A stretch of DNA of 64,000 nucleotides from Lachnospiraceae bacterium (GCA_017482485.1 JAFUMV010000048.1:1-64000), one strand, 5' to 3'; shown: positions 1 through 8,207, counted from the first letter of the stretch. Notes: a model not told the origin generated them from the letters alone. Translations and numbers: made by a program.

Positions 1-205
1 TGGTGTATCTGTTGGCTACCAGGGCCATGGCAGAGTAGCCAAGTCCGGCAGGGATAAACGCTGAAGGCATCTAAGCGTGAAGCCCCCCTCAAGATGAGAT
101 ATCCCAATAAGTAAGACCCCTTAGAGAGTATGAGGTAGATAGGTTTGAGGTGGAAGTGCAGTAATGCATGGAGCTGACAAATACTAATCGGTCGAGGGCT
201 TATCC
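1..205 (+). rRNA. 23S ribosomal RNA, 3' end (partial)
   Basis: The first about 205 bases match the conserved 3' end of 23S rRNA, including the stretch just before the terminal helix (ACTAATCGGTCGAGGGCTT at about 183-201). The gene is cut by the window edge. The 3' boundary is placed by comparison with the usual end and is good to a few bases. No 5S rRNA gene follows before the tRNA at 355, so 5S must lie elsewhere in the operon or genome. Confidence 0.93.
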
Positions 206-292
206 TGATAGGTTGTAAAAAATGGATGTAGAGATGAAGGTTTAATGTTCAGTTTTGAGGGTACAAACCCTTACATATTTTTATAAAAAGTC

Positions 293-321
293 TTGACATT
301 TAAGTGAGTTTGAGTTAATAT
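293..321 (+). promoter_or_regulatory. Promoter of the tRNA-Pro gene
   Basis: A perfect -35 box TTGACA (293-298) and TAATAT (316-321) are separated by exactly 17 bases. They lie 34 bases upstream of the mature tRNA 5' end. This suggests the tRNA can be transcribed independently of the rRNA operon. Confidence 0.8.
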
Positions 322-354
322 ATCACTTGTCCGATTGAGACAACAACAGAATAT

Positions 355-427
355 CGGGGTGTGGCTCAGGTGGTAGAGCGCTTCGTTAGGGACGAAGAGG
401 CCGCAAGTTCAAGTCTTGTCACTCCGA
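355..427 (+). tRNA. tRNA-Pro, anticodon AGG
   Basis: The 73 bases fold as a full cloverleaf. The acceptor stem is CGGGGTG with CACTCCG, followed by discriminator A73. The D arm is GCTC/GAGC, the anticodon stem CTTCG/CGAAG with the seven-base loop TTAGGGA, and the T arm GCAAG/CTTGT with loop TTCAAGT. Loop positions 34-36 are AGG (388-390), reading proline codon CCU. C1-G72 with A73 fits proline identity. The CCA end is not encoded. An A at position 34 normally becomes inosine, which is uncommon for bacterial tRNA-Pro. Confidence 0.93.
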
Positions 428-430
428 CTT

Positions 431-464
431 AAGAAGTCCAGTAAATACCGGACTTCTTTTTTTT
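431..464 (+). terminator. Rho-independent terminator of tRNA-Pro
   Basis: A 9-bp stem AAGAAGTCC (431-439) / GGACTTCTT (450-458) is followed by a run of T to 464, directly after the tRNA gene. Confidence 0.85.
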
Positions 465-587
465 GTTTAAAATTTATACACACCCCAGTTACAAAAAATT
501 CATAGATCATTCAGCCCATCCGATGATTCGTCAGGTTATAATAAAATCAGATATTTTAACCGCGCAGCATCATTGGGGGATGATACG

Positions 588-1736
588 GTGAAGAAAAAGA
601 TCTGGGTATTTCTTTTTATTTTAGTACTTTTGGTTAATGTTCTGGCATGGAACAGTGCAGCGTTTTGTGATTTCTATATTGCCCATATTTTCCCTGTTCT
701 GGGAAGTGTATTTTCGAGAATTACAGCCGTATTTCCGTTCAGCCTGGGGGAATGGATGATCGCGGCAGGAGTGTTGTTCGTGGTGTTGTTTATCGCTGCA
801 GTTTTTTTACGGCTGACAGTGAAAAGAACCTGGAGCAGAACTCTGTTTCGTGGCTTTGGAAGCGTTTTTGCATGGGTTTTTCTGGGGCTGGCATGGATTA
901 TGACCTGTAACTGCTTTATTCAGTATCATGCATCGGAATTTGAAGATAAATATATGGAGCAGGTACGAAGCAGCGGATTTTCTAAAGAAGAGCTGGCGAC
1001 TTTGCGGGACTATATTGTAGTCAATTTAAATGAGCTTTCCAGGCAGATGGAACGCAACGAACAGGGCTATCTGGTTTATGAGGGTGACATGCATCAAAAT
1101 GCGATCGCAGCGATGCAGAAGATGGGAGAAAAATATGAACAGCTTGCGGGGTATTATCCGGAGCCGAAGGAAATCTATTTTTCCGATCTGCTGAGTCAGA
1201 CCCATATGATGGGATATTATTTTCCATTTTCCATGGAAGCGAACTATAACAGTACCATGTATGTTGTCAACAAGCCATCTACAATCTGCCATGAGCTGGC
1301 CCATTTGAAGGGGTTTATTCAGGAGGATGAGGCCAGTCTGATCGGTTATCTGGCCTGCGTGGAATCGGAAGATCTCTTTTTTAAGTACAGCGGATATATG
1401 GGGGTTTTAAATTATGTGGAGAGAGAGTTTAAGAGCTCCATCAATAAAAATGCAAAAGAATATAATAAACATCCGGCAATTTCTCAACAGGTATATGATG
1501 ACTGTGTCTTCCTGACAAAAGAGGCCTGGCAGGAAGTGGAGGCAAAGGCTGTGGTAAGCACAAAGACTGCGAAGAAGGTGTCTAATGCGGCCACAACGGC
1601 GACTTTAAAGCTCAATGGAGTAGAAGAAGGCATGAAGAGTTATGAGGGCGTTGTGAAGCTTTTACTGGATTATTATGATGGGATATTATACGGTAATATG
1701 TATATGACGGTAGACGCTGAGGCTGCTGTGCCGTAA
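588..1736 (+). CDS. DUF3810 family membrane protein, zincin-like
   Basis: The protein has three hydrophobic segments in its first about 110 residues and then a mainly soluble domain. Near residue 235 it carries HELAHLKGF followed by Q-E-D-E, a zinc-metallopeptidase-like HExxH motif with a glutamate cluster downstream. This pattern is typical of DUF3810 proteins, whose function is unknown. Metal binding and peptidase activity are inference. I prefer the GTG start at 588, which has GGGGGA seven bases upstream; a TTG at 573 is also open but lacks a ribosome binding site. The protein is then 382 residues. It is followed after 66 bases by spoVAE on the same strand, so the two may share a transcript. 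Confidence 0.8.
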   Translation: MKKKIWVFLFILVLLVNVLAWNSAAFCDFYIAHIFPVLGSVFSRITAVFPFSLGEWMIAAGVLFVVLFIAAVFLRLTVKRTWSRTLFRGFGSVFAWVFLGLAWIMTCNCFIQYHASEFEDKYMEQVRSSGFSKEELATLRDYIVVNLNELSRQMERNEQGYLVYEGDMHQNAIAAMQKMGEKYEQLAGYYPEPKEIYFSDLLSQTHMMGYYFPFSMEANYNSTMYVVNKPSTICHELAHLKGFIQEDEASLIGYLACVESEDLFFKYSGYMGVLNYVEREFKSSINKNAKEYNKHPAISQQVYDDCVFLTKEAWQEVEAKAVVSTKTAKKVSNAATTATLKLNGVEEGMKSYEGVVKLLLDYYDGILYGNMYMTVDAEAAVP

Positions 1737-1802
1737 TATAATTTGTTTTGAATAAAAATGAAAAGGACCGCGCACCCTAAATAAAAAAAGGAGGCAGTTT
1801 TG

Positions 1803-2159
1803 ATGGATTATATCAATGCTTTCTGGGTGGGCGGTCTTATTTGCGCGCTGGTCCAGATTTTGCTGGAGAAAACGAAGATGATGCCCGGGCGGGTGATGGT
1901 GCTGTTGGTCTGCAGCGGTGCGGTATTGAGTTTTATCGGGGTTTATGAACCTTTTGTTGAGTTCGCCGGCGCAGGGGCAAGTGTTCCGCTTCTTGGCTTT
2001 GGAAATGTGCTGATGAAGGGCGTTAAAGAGGCTGTGGATGAGCAGGGATTTATGGGGCTGTTTTCCGGCGGCTTTAAAGCGGGAGCCACCGGTACGGCAG
2101 CGGCACTGATTTTCGGTTATCTGGCCAGCCTGATTTTCAATCCGAAGATGAAAAAATGA
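1803..2159 (+). CDS. spoVAE: Stage V sporulation protein AE (SpoVAE)
   Basis: This 118-residue protein has four predicted membrane segments and a glycine/alanine-rich centre (FAGAGASVPLLGFGN) that matches the SpoVAE family. SpoVA proteins form the inner-membrane channel that moves dipicolinic acid into the forespore and releases it at germination. The ATG at 1803 has AGGAGG eight bases upstream and is preferred over the TTG at 1800. The gene stands apart from spoVAA-AB-AC, which lie together at 22857-24471; spoVAD is not in the window. It could be the only spoVAE or a paralogue of one located elsewhere. Confidence 0.85.
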   Translation: MDYINAFWVGGLICALVQILLEKTKMMPGRVMVLLVCSGAVLSFIGVYEPFVEFAGAGASVPLLGFGNVLMKGVKEAVDEQGFMGLFSGGFKAGATGTAAALIFGYLASLIFNPKMKK

Positions 2160-2211
2160 GAATTTCACAGGCACAGGTATGAATGCAGAATGAGCCGAAA
2201 GTGCGCTGCCT

Positions 2212-2715
2212 TTACAGCTCCTTACATGCAATGCCCTTACGGGACAGAAACTGGCGCATGGTTTTATCCCACTGTGCGTCCAGGGATTTGTCCATGACAA
2301 AAGAATGAAAGGCAGTGCCGGTTACGATGGTGGCGCTGCTGCCGTCATAACGGATTGTGAGGACGAGGGCTTTGATCTGATCAGGAGTAATGGAGGAATC
2401 CAGTCCTTTCAGGACGCCGGGTACATAATCCGGATTCAGATGGAAGACAAATTTGAAACGGGAGGGGCTGCGTTTTCCCTTGATTATATCAAAACAGATA
2501 GGGCGCATGCTGCTCCAGGTGACAAAAGGATAGGGACAGACCGTCGGGTCTTCCTGCTCCTCTTTGGTGTAAAAATCTTTGTTGATATGGCCATCGATGG
2601 TATATTCCACGGCGGTGAGCAGGGAAGCCTCTGCCAGCAGAAAGGAATCGAAGCAGTCCGTTCCCAATAGCTTGCCCATAAAGTTTTTCAGTTCTGTGAT
2701 ATGAAAAGAGGTCAT
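2212..2715 (-). CDS. DUF5721 family protein
   Basis: A 167-residue soluble protein with no signal peptide or membrane segment. The sequence (start MTSFHITELKNFMGKLL; internal YPFVTWSSMRPICFDIIKG) resembles small Lachnospiraceae proteins grouped as DUF5721, of unknown function. The ribosome binding site is AAGGAA just upstream of the ATG. It converges with spoVAE and is transcribed away from the DegV gene. The family assignment is from memory of the sequence pattern and is moderately sure. Confidence 0.65.
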   Translation of the reverse strand: MTSFHITELKNFMGKLLGTDCFDSFLLAEASLLTAVEYTIDGHINKDFYTKEEQEDPTVCPYPFVTWSSMRPICFDIIKGKRSPSRFKFVFHLNPDYVPGVLKGLDSSITPDQIKALVLTIRYDGSSATIVTGTAFHSFVMDKSLDAQWDKTMRQFLSRKGIACKEL

Positions 2716-2812
2716 AATAATTCCTTTCCTGATGACGTTAAAGTAAAAGTATTATTCCAGCGGTTTTTCAAAATCTTTTCGCATAATTGCAGTATAGCAG
2801 AACAAATTATTC

Positions 2813-2842
2813 TTTACAATATCTTAGCAGACGTGTTATTAT
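2813..2842 (+). promoter_or_regulatory. Likely promoter of the degV-family gene
   Basis: TTTACA (2813-2818) and TATTAT (2837-2842) are separated by 18 bases, about 45 bases before the ATG at 2886. This is a near-consensus vegetative promoter; spacing of 17 or 18 depends on which overlapping -10 hexamer is used. Confidence 0.55.
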
Positions 2843-2885
2843 AAGTAGTAATGAAAACTACATCAAAATGATCCTGGAGGAAGTT

Positions 2886-3725
2886 ATGAGTTACAAAATT
2901 GTTGTTGACAGCTGCTGCGAATTACCGGAAAACCTGAAGAAAGATCCCCGTTTTCAAATAGTGCCGCTTGGTCTTGAGGTTGGAGATTACCGGATTATGG
3001 ATGATGAGAATTTCAATCAGGCTGAGTTTATCCGCAAGGTTGCAGAGTGTCCGGAATGTCCCAGGTCCTCCTGTCCTTCTCCTGAAAAGTATATGAATGC
3101 ATATCAGACGGATGCCGAGCATGTTTATGTGGTGACTTTATCCGCCAATTTGAGCGGCAGCCATAACAGTGCTCTTCTTGGCAAGAGTCTTTATGAAGAG
3201 CATTATGGGGAGAAGAAGATTCATGTAGTAGATTCCAGATCCGCATCCGGCGGTGAGACACAGATTGCGTTAAAGGCAATGGAGCTGGAAGAGCAGGGAC
3301 TGCCGTTTGATGAGATCGTGGAAAAACTGGAAAGCTTCCGCAACAGGATGGAGACTTTTTTCGTGCTGGATAATCTGGAAACCCTTCGTAAGAATGGCCG
3401 GTTGAGCGGCGTAAAAGCGCTGGTGGCAACTTCCCTGAATATCAAGCCTGTCATGGGTGCAACCAGAGAGGGTACGATAGAACAGCTGGGACAGGCTATC
3501 GGTATGAAGAAAGCATTGCTCAAAATTTCTGAGATTCTGGCAAAGCGCGTCAGTGATGCACAGGAACGCAGATTGATTATTACCCATTGCAATGCACCGG
3601 CCCGGGCGGAGACATTAAAGAAGATGATTCTGGACAAGGTTTCCGTGAAGGATGTCCTGGTGATGGATACGGCCGGAATCAGCAGTATGTATGCCAATGA
3701 CGGCGGTGTTATTGTAACAATTTAA
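2886..3725 (+). CDS. DegV family fatty-acid-binding protein
   Basis: The 279-residue protein begins MSYKIVVDSCCELP, the DegV hallmark, and keeps SANLSGSHNSA around residue 85 and the later DNLETLRKNGRLSG segment. DegV proteins (FakB type) bind a fatty acid and present it to the FakA kinase for incorporation into phospholipid. No fakA gene is nearby. The ATG at 2886 has CTGGAGG five bases upstream and starts exactly at the family N terminus, so the longer frame from 2787 is rejected. A strong terminator follows at 3733-3778. Confidence 0.9.
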   Translation: MSYKIVVDSCCELPENLKKDPRFQIVPLGLEVGDYRIMDDENFNQAEFIRKVAECPECPRSSCPSPEKYMNAYQTDAEHVYVVTLSANLSGSHNSALLGKSLYEEHYGEKKIHVVDSRSASGGETQIALKAMELEEQGLPFDEIVEKLESFRNRMETFFVLDNLETLRKNGRLSGVKALVATSLNIKPVMGATREGTIEQLGQAIGMKKALLKISEILAKRVSDAQERRLIITHCNAPARAETLKKMILDKVSVKDVLVMDTAGISSMYANDGGVIVTI

Positions 3726-3732
3726 AAAAAGA

Positions 3733-3778
3733 TAAAGTGTGCGCAGGCGGACAAAACGCTTCTGGCGCACACTTTTTT
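3733..3778 (+). terminator. Terminator after the degV-family gene
   Basis: GTGTGCGC (3737-3744) pairs with GCGCACAC (3765-3772), with a smaller inner stem, followed by six T. The T run is also the start of the repeat element at 3774. Confidence 0.8.
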
Positions 3779-3916
3779 GCTCTACAGGAATTTTCTCCGA
3801 AAATTCCTGTAGAGCAAAAATGCGCTTCGCGCAACGATGCGTACTCGCGCGCGGTGAAATTGTCGCTTCGCGACCGCGCTCGACGCGGAGTGTGCGCTAT
3901 TGCACACACTTTTTTA
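3774..3916. repeat. Structured intergenic repeat, copy A
   Basis: It opens with a 21-bp perfect inverted repeat (3774-3794 / 3800-3820) around loop CTCCG, then GCTTCGCGC, GATGCGTACTCGC, a variable 8-base piece, then a block from AAATTGTCGC to the hairpin GTGTGCGC-TATT-GCACACAC with a T run ending near 3916. The same framework occurs at 59998-60165 (copy B). It lies between convergent genes. Function unknown. Confidence 0.8.
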
Positions 3917-3919
3917 TTT

Positions 3920-4642
3920 TTATTCAGGATATTTCGCCCGATATTTTGTGACTTCTCTGCTCAGGGCGCCTTTTTCTCCGAGGGTAAGATGGAAGGAAGT
4001 GCCGTTTGTAAGTGTCACTTTAAAAAGGCTGATCTCTTTAACATAACTCATATTGATGACAGTGCGGTTAGCCAGAAGAATGTAGCTGTCATAGGCGCCG
4101 AGATTGCCGCAGAAGTTTTCAAAGGTCATGTCTGTGATGCGGTCGGATCCATCCAGCAGATGGATTTTCGTTTCGCGCAGGCCTTCCGGAACTGCATATA
4201 CAAGTTCTTGTTCGGTCACGTAGAAAGTTTCTGTGCGATTCCGAAACTCCAGCTTGTCTACCTGCTCATTTTTCTTTTCGAGAAGGATGTCGATCATCTG
4301 GCTCAATTCCGCTACCTGTATGGGTTTGTCAAGGAAAAATACATTGTTGGGAAGATCGGGAGATTTACGGTAATCTATCTTGCCGCAGCAGAATACGATG
4401 GGAATCCGGGCTCCGTCTGCCCGCAGCATATTTGCAATCTCGACTGCATCGCAGTCATCTTCGTTCATGTCAAGAAACATGGCGTCATAAATCATGGGAG
4501 CCAACAATACGGAATTCTTACTGCCATAGGAATCAACATAGAGTACTCCGGTGGTTGGAATGCGTCTGTCGGATTCGCGGCCGAGAAGACGTTCCATTTG
4601 TTTTCTGTCAGCAATGTGATCATCACAGACTGCTAGATGCAT
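3920..4642 (-). CDS. LytTR-family response regulator
   Basis: A 240-residue two-domain protein. The N-terminal receiver has the acidic pair D7-D8 (VCDDHIAD), a phospho-acceptor D58 in AMFLDMN and K106 in FFLDKPIQ. The C-terminal LytTR DNA-binding domain covers about residues 130-235. The ATG at 4642 with AGGAGG eight bases upstream is the real start; the frame stays open further upstream but that part has no domain character. LytTR regulators usually control quorum-sensing, competence or cell-wall genes with a partner histidine kinase, but none is adjacent here, so it is an orphan. The DUF1294 gene lies just upstream on the same strand. Confidence 0.85.
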   Translation of the reverse strand: MHLAVCDDHIADRKQMERLLGRESDRRIPTTGVLYVDSYGSKNSVLLAPMIYDAMFLDMNEDDCDAVEIANMLRADGARIPIVFCCGKIDYRKSPDLPNNVFFLDKPIQVAELSQMIDILLEKKNEQVDKLEFRNRTETFYVTEQELVYAVPEGLRETKIHLLDGSDRITDMTFENFCGNLGAYDSYILLANRTVINMSYVKEISLFKVTLTNGTSFHLTLGEKGALSREVTKYRAKYPE

Positions 4643-4701
4643 AGATATACCTCCTACATTATTATCTGCTGTAATTTCATCGTCCGCAGTTTCGCCCTGA
4701 A

Positions 4702-4974
4702 TCAGCAAAGCAGAAGATAGAATGCAGCGACAATTTGAATGATTAAGATAGCAGGCATGCCCCAGACAAAGTACCAGTGTTTTGTCTTGTGTCGAAATAC
4801 ATACATGCCCAGAATCGAGCCGATGCTGCCGCCTGCGAGTGCAAAAAGAAACAGTCTCTTTTCCGGAATTCGCCATGCGTTCTTTTTCGCCCTGTGTTTA
4901 TCAAGGCCCATCGCACAAAATCCTGCTATATTTATGATTATAACATAAACAATCAAAATGGAAATGATATCCAT
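4702..4974 (-). CDS. DUF1294 small membrane protein
   Basis: Ninety residues with three hydrophobic segments. The central sequence GLDKHRAKKNAWRIPEKRLF followed by a glycine-rich GGSIG and a late HKT-HWYF matches DUF1294, a family of integral membrane proteins of unknown function. The ATG at 4974 with AGGAAA upstream is chosen because it fits the family N terminus; 16 more residues are open upstream. It may be co-transcribed with the LytTR regulator 59 bases downstream. Confidence 0.83.
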   Translation of the reverse strand: MDIISILIVYVIIINIAGFCAMGLDKHRAKKNAWRIPEKRLFLFALAGGSIGSILGMYVFRHKTKHWYFVWGMPAILIIQIVAAFYLLLC

Positions 4975-5020
4975 AAACAAAATTTCCTTTCTATTTTGGG
5001 TGAAAAAAAGCAGAGTCGAC

Positions 5021-5052
5021 AAAACGGCGGACCGGGTTAACCGATCCGCCGC
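5021..5052 (-). terminator. Terminator of argG
   Basis: On the minus strand, CGGCGGA / TCCGCCG with an inner GC stem (5025-5051) is followed by TTTTG (plus-strand AAAA at 5021-5024). It lies 50 bases past the argG stop. Confidence 0.7.
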
Positions 5053-5101
5053 AAATTGTTTTCGTCAGTTTTCAGAAAGCAGCATTGACTTTATGCATTA
5101 C

Positions 5102-6325
5102 TTACTGATTTGCCTTTTCAACTTCAGCCATCTTCATTGCACGTACTTTGCTGGAAAGTCCGAACAGGTTGATGAAGCCTTCTGCATCATGGTGATCATA
5201 GAGATCGCCGGTAGTGAAAGAAGCGATGCTCTCGTTGTACAGAGAATAAGGAGAAGTTGTGCCAGCCTTAATGATGTTGCCCTTGTAAAGCTTGAACTTC
5301 ACTTCGCCGGTTACATACTTCTGAGTGGATTCGATGAATGCCTGTACAGCTTCACGAAGAGGAGTGAACCATTTTCCTTCGTAAACGATCTGAGCCAGTT
5401 TGTTGCCCATGTCTTTCTTCACTGCGTAGCAGTCACGGTCCAGAATCAGCTCTTCCAGCTGCTGATGCGCTTCCATCAGAATGGTTCCGCCGGGGGTTTC
5501 GTAAACGCCGCGGGACTTCATGCCTACAACACGGTTTTCAACGATGTCTACGATACCGATGCCGTGCTTGCCGCCCAGTGCGTTTAAGGTGCGGATAATA
5601 TCGGAAACCTTCATCTCTTTGCCGTTAACGCTGGTAGGAACGCCGGCTTTGAAGGTCATGGTTACATATTCGCCCTCATCGGGAGCCTTCTCGGGGGTGG
5701 TGCCAAGAACCAGAAGGTGTTCAAAGTTGGGCTCGTTAGCGGGATCTTCCAGTTCCAGACCTTCGTGGCTGATGTGCCATAAGTTACGGTCACGGCTGTA
5801 GCTGGAATCTGCGGAGAAGGGAAGGTCGATGCCATGTGCCTTGCAGTATTCGATTTCGGATTCACGGGAATCCATGGTCCACTTATCATTACGCCATGCA
5901 GCGATGATCTTGATGTCGGGAGCCAGAGCCTTGATACCCAGTTCGAAACGGATCTGGTCATTACCCTTACCGGTTGCGCCATGGCAGATTGCGGTAGCGC
6001 CTTCCTTACGGGCGATCTCAACCAGCTTTTTAGCGATCAGCGGACGAGCCATGGAAGTGCCCAGCAGATATTTGTTCTCATAAATTGCATTTGCCTGAAC
6101 GCAGGGAACGATGTATTCGTCAGCGAATTCATCGATAACGTCCAGTATGTACAGCTTGGAAGCGCCGCAGAATTTTGCTCTTTCTTCAAGGCCGTCAAGT
6201 TCCTCTGCCTGACCGCAGTCGATGCAGACACAGATTACTTCATAATCAAAATTCTCTTTTAACCACGGAATGATTGCTGTGGTATCAAGACCGCCGGAAT
6301 AGGCTAAGATAACTTTCTCTTTCAT
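5102..6325 (-). CDS. argG: Argininosuccinate synthase
   Basis: The 407-residue enzyme joins citrulline and aspartate using ATP to make argininosuccinate, the penultimate step of arginine synthesis. The N-terminal nucleotide-binding motif AYSGGLDT is at residues 8-15, followed by the conserved CHGATGKGNDQIRFE segment and the C-terminal YSLYNESIASF. Length and motifs are those of an intact ArgG. The ATG at 6325 has GGAGG upstream. It is divergent from argC; both promoters lie in the 289-base gap together with ArgR-like half sites. argH is not in the window. Confidence 0.97.
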   Translation of the reverse strand: MKEKVILAYSGGLDTTAIIPWLKENFDYEVICVCIDCGQAEELDGLEERAKFCGASKLYILDVIDEFADEYIVPCVQANAIYENKYLLGTSMARPLIAKKLVEIARKEGATAICHGATGKGNDQIRFELGIKALAPDIKIIAAWRNDKWTMDSRESEIEYCKAHGIDLPFSADSSYSRDRNLWHISHEGLELEDPANEPNFEHLLVLGTTPEKAPDEGEYVTMTFKAGVPTSVNGKEMKVSDIIRTLNALGGKHGIGIVDIVENRVVGMKSRGVYETPGGTILMEAHQQLEELILDRDCYAVKKDMGNKLAQIVYEGKWFTPLREAVQAFIESTQKYVTGEVKFKLYKGNIIKAGTTSPYSLYNESIASFTTGDLYDHHDAEGFINLFGLSSKVRAMKMAEVEKANQ

Positions 6326-6436
6326 GATGATTCCTCCATTAAATAACGCGATTGCATTTTTTTCTCATTTGTGGCAAGATAGAATGTGAATTTAGCCGAT
6401 TTGCGGACTTTCACTTCATCCTGCGCTCTGCAAATT

Positions 6437-6465
6437 AATATACACCAGAGAAAAAAGAAATGCAA
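6437..6465 (-). promoter_or_regulatory. Promoter of argG
   Basis: On the minus strand, TTGCAT (6465-6460) and TATATT (6442-6437) are 17 bases apart. Immediately upstream, TGAAATTTTATGCA (6467-6480) resembles the argC-side site TGAATATTATGCA, suggesting shared ArgR control. Confidence 0.65.
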
Positions 6466-6528
6466 GTGAAATTTTATGCAAATTATTCGGGATTTTTTTA
6501 GTAAAAATGTATTTTATTCACAAAAGAC

Positions 6529-6563
6529 TTGAATATTATGCATATATGCAGTATTATATTCAG
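6529..6563 (+). promoter_or_regulatory. argC promoter with ArgR-like operator
   Basis: TTGAAT (6529-6534) and TATTAT (6552-6557) are 17 bases apart. The spacer holds a perfect palindrome TGCATATATGCA (6539-6550), and the flanks extend it to a GAATATTA ... TATTATATTC imperfect palindrome. The arrangement of TGAAT and ATTCA ends resembles ArgR boxes. A repressor bound here would cover both promoter hexamers. The operator call is inference. Confidence 0.55.
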
Positions 6564-6614
6564 AAATTCCATGTAAATATGAAGAAAACCGCTGATTGCG
6601 GTGAGGAGGAAAGA

Positions 6615-7682
6615 ATGATTAAGGCAGGAATTATTGGTGCAACAGGATATGCGGGCGGTGAGCTGGTTCGTATTTTGATGGGGCATAAGGACGTGGAGAT
6701 CAAATGGTATGGATCCAAAAGCTATATCGACCAGAAGTACGCTTCCGTGTATCAGAACATGTTTCAGATTGTGGAGGACATCTGCAAAGACGATAATCTG
6801 AAAGAGCTGGCAAATCAGGTGGATGTGATTTTTACGGCAACCCCTCAGGGATTTCTGGCATCTGTTCTGGATGAGGAAATTTTGTCTAAAGTAAAAGTGG
6901 TAGACTTAAGTGCGGATTACCGCATTAAGGATGTGGCTACCTATGAAAAGTGGTATGGCATTGAACATAAGTCCCCTCAGTTTATTAAGGAGGCAGTTTA
7001 CGGTCTGTGTGAAATCAACCGTGAGCAGATCAAAGGTGCGCGCCTGATTGCAAATCCGGGCTGCTATCCTACATGTTCCACTCTTTCCATTTATCCTTTA
7101 TTAAAAGAGGGGCTGATTGATCCTTCTACCATTATCATTGATGCCAAGAGCGGAACCTCCGGTGCAGGACGCGGCGCGAAGGTGGCGAATCTGTACTGTG
7201 AAGTGAATGAAAATATCAAAGCATACGGCGTGGCAAGCCATCGCCATACGCCGGAAATCGAAGAGCAGCTTTCCTATGCGGCGAAAGAAGAGGTGTTGTT
7301 GAATTTTACGCCCCATCTGGTACCCATGAACCGCGGGATTCTGATCACTGCCTATGCTTCTTTAAAAGAGGTGCTGCAGGCGGACGGTACCCGTGCGCTC
7401 CCCACAGAAGAGCAGGTGCGCGCTGCCTATGAGAAATATTATAAGGATGAGAAATTTGTCCGCGTGCTGGAAAAAGGCGTCTGCCCCGAAACAAAATGGG
7501 TGGAAGGCTCCAACTACGTGGATGTGAACTTTAAGATTGATCCCCGCACAAAGCGCGTGATCATGATGGGTGCAATGGACAACCTGGTGAAGGGCGCTGC
7601 CGGTCAGGCGGTACAGAACATGAACCTGATGTTCGGACTGCCCGAATCCGAAGGACTTGATCTTGTTCCCATGTTTCCGTAA
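6615..7682 (+). CDS. argC: N-acetyl-gamma-glutamyl-phosphate reductase
   Basis: The 355-residue enzyme reduces N-acetylglutamyl phosphate with NADPH in arginine synthesis. The Rossmann motif GATGYAGGE lies at residues 8-16 and the catalytic cysteine is C150 in NPGCYPT. The ATG at 6615 has GAGGAGG upstream; the frame is open upstream to 6507 but lacks a matching start signal there. argC is normally first in an argCJBD operon, but the next gene here is a DNA glycosylase, so the other arginine genes must lie elsewhere. Confidence 0.97.
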   Translation: MIKAGIIGATGYAGGELVRILMGHKDVEIKWYGSKSYIDQKYASVYQNMFQIVEDICKDDNLKELANQVDVIFTATPQGFLASVLDEEILSKVKVVDLSADYRIKDVATYEKWYGIEHKSPQFIKEAVYGLCEINREQIKGARLIANPGCYPTCSTLSIYPLLKEGLIDPSTIIIDAKSGTSGAGRGAKVANLYCEVNENIKAYGVASHRHTPEIEEQLSYAAKEEVLLNFTPHLVPMNRGILITAYASLKEVLQADGTRALPTEEQVRAAYEKYYKDEKFVRVLEKGVCPETKWVEGSNYVDVNFKIDPRTKRVIMMGAMDNLVKGAAGQAVQNMNLMFGLPESEGLDLVPMFP

Positions 7683-7712
7683 GGCATTTTCAACGCGTAA
7701 AAGAGGACGGAA

Positions 7713-8207
7713 ATGGAATCGCTGAATCACACATTTGCACCGGTTTTTGATGAAAATTCCAGAATTTTGATTCTGGGCACCTTCCCGTCAGTGAAATCCA
7801 GAGAAAATAATTTTTACTATGGACATCCGCAGAATCGCTTCTGGAAGGTGACTGCGGCGCTGACAGGCAGTCCGGTGCCGGAAACAATAGAAGAAAAGAA
7901 AGCGATGCTTCTGGCGGGAAGGATCGCAGTCTGGGACGTGATCGCATCCTGTGAAATCGAGGGGTCCAGTGACAGCTCCATTCGCAATGTCGTGCCGAAT
8001 GATATCGCCGGTCTGCTTGCCAAAAACGGCATTCGGGCGGTTTTCTGCAACGGCGGGAAAGCATATGAGCTGTACGTGAAATACTGTGAAAAGCAGTGCG
8101 GCATAAAGGCGATTAAGCTGCCCTCCACTTCGCCTGCCAATGCGGCATGGTCGCTGCAGAGGCTGACGGAGAGCTGGCGTGCTGAAACGACAGCATACTT
8201 GATATAG
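7713..8207 (+). CDS. DNA-deoxyinosine glycosylase (UDG superfamily)
   Basis: The 164-residue protein has the uracil-DNA-glycosylase-fold motif LGTFPSVKSRE near residue 25, then FYYGHPQNRFW, and the C-terminal LPSTSPANA. These fit the hypoxanthine-DNA glycosylase group, which removes deaminated adenine from DNA. It starts 30 bases after argC and may be read through from it. It converges with the GntR-type regulator gene. Family call is firm; exact substrate is inferred. Confidence 0.85.
   Translation: MESLNHTFAPVFDENSRILILGTFPSVKSRENNFYYGHPQNRFWKVTAALTGSPVPETIEEKKAMLLAGRIAVWDVIASCEIEGSSDSSIRNVVPNDIAGLLAKNGIRAVFCNGGKAYELYVKYCEKQCGIKAIKLPSTSPANAAWSLQRLTESWRAETTAYLI

Noticed and set aside
206..292. 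Possible 5S rRNA gene after 23S
   Set aside because: No 5S consensus (CCCAT, GAACCG-type segments) is present in the about 150 bases before the tRNA; only a spacer with a GGGT-ACAAACCC-type short hairpin.
3737..4636. 299-codon frame on the plus strand
   Set aside because: It is the opposite-strand shadow of the LytTR response regulator plus the intergenic repeat; codon pattern and motifs support the minus-strand gene.
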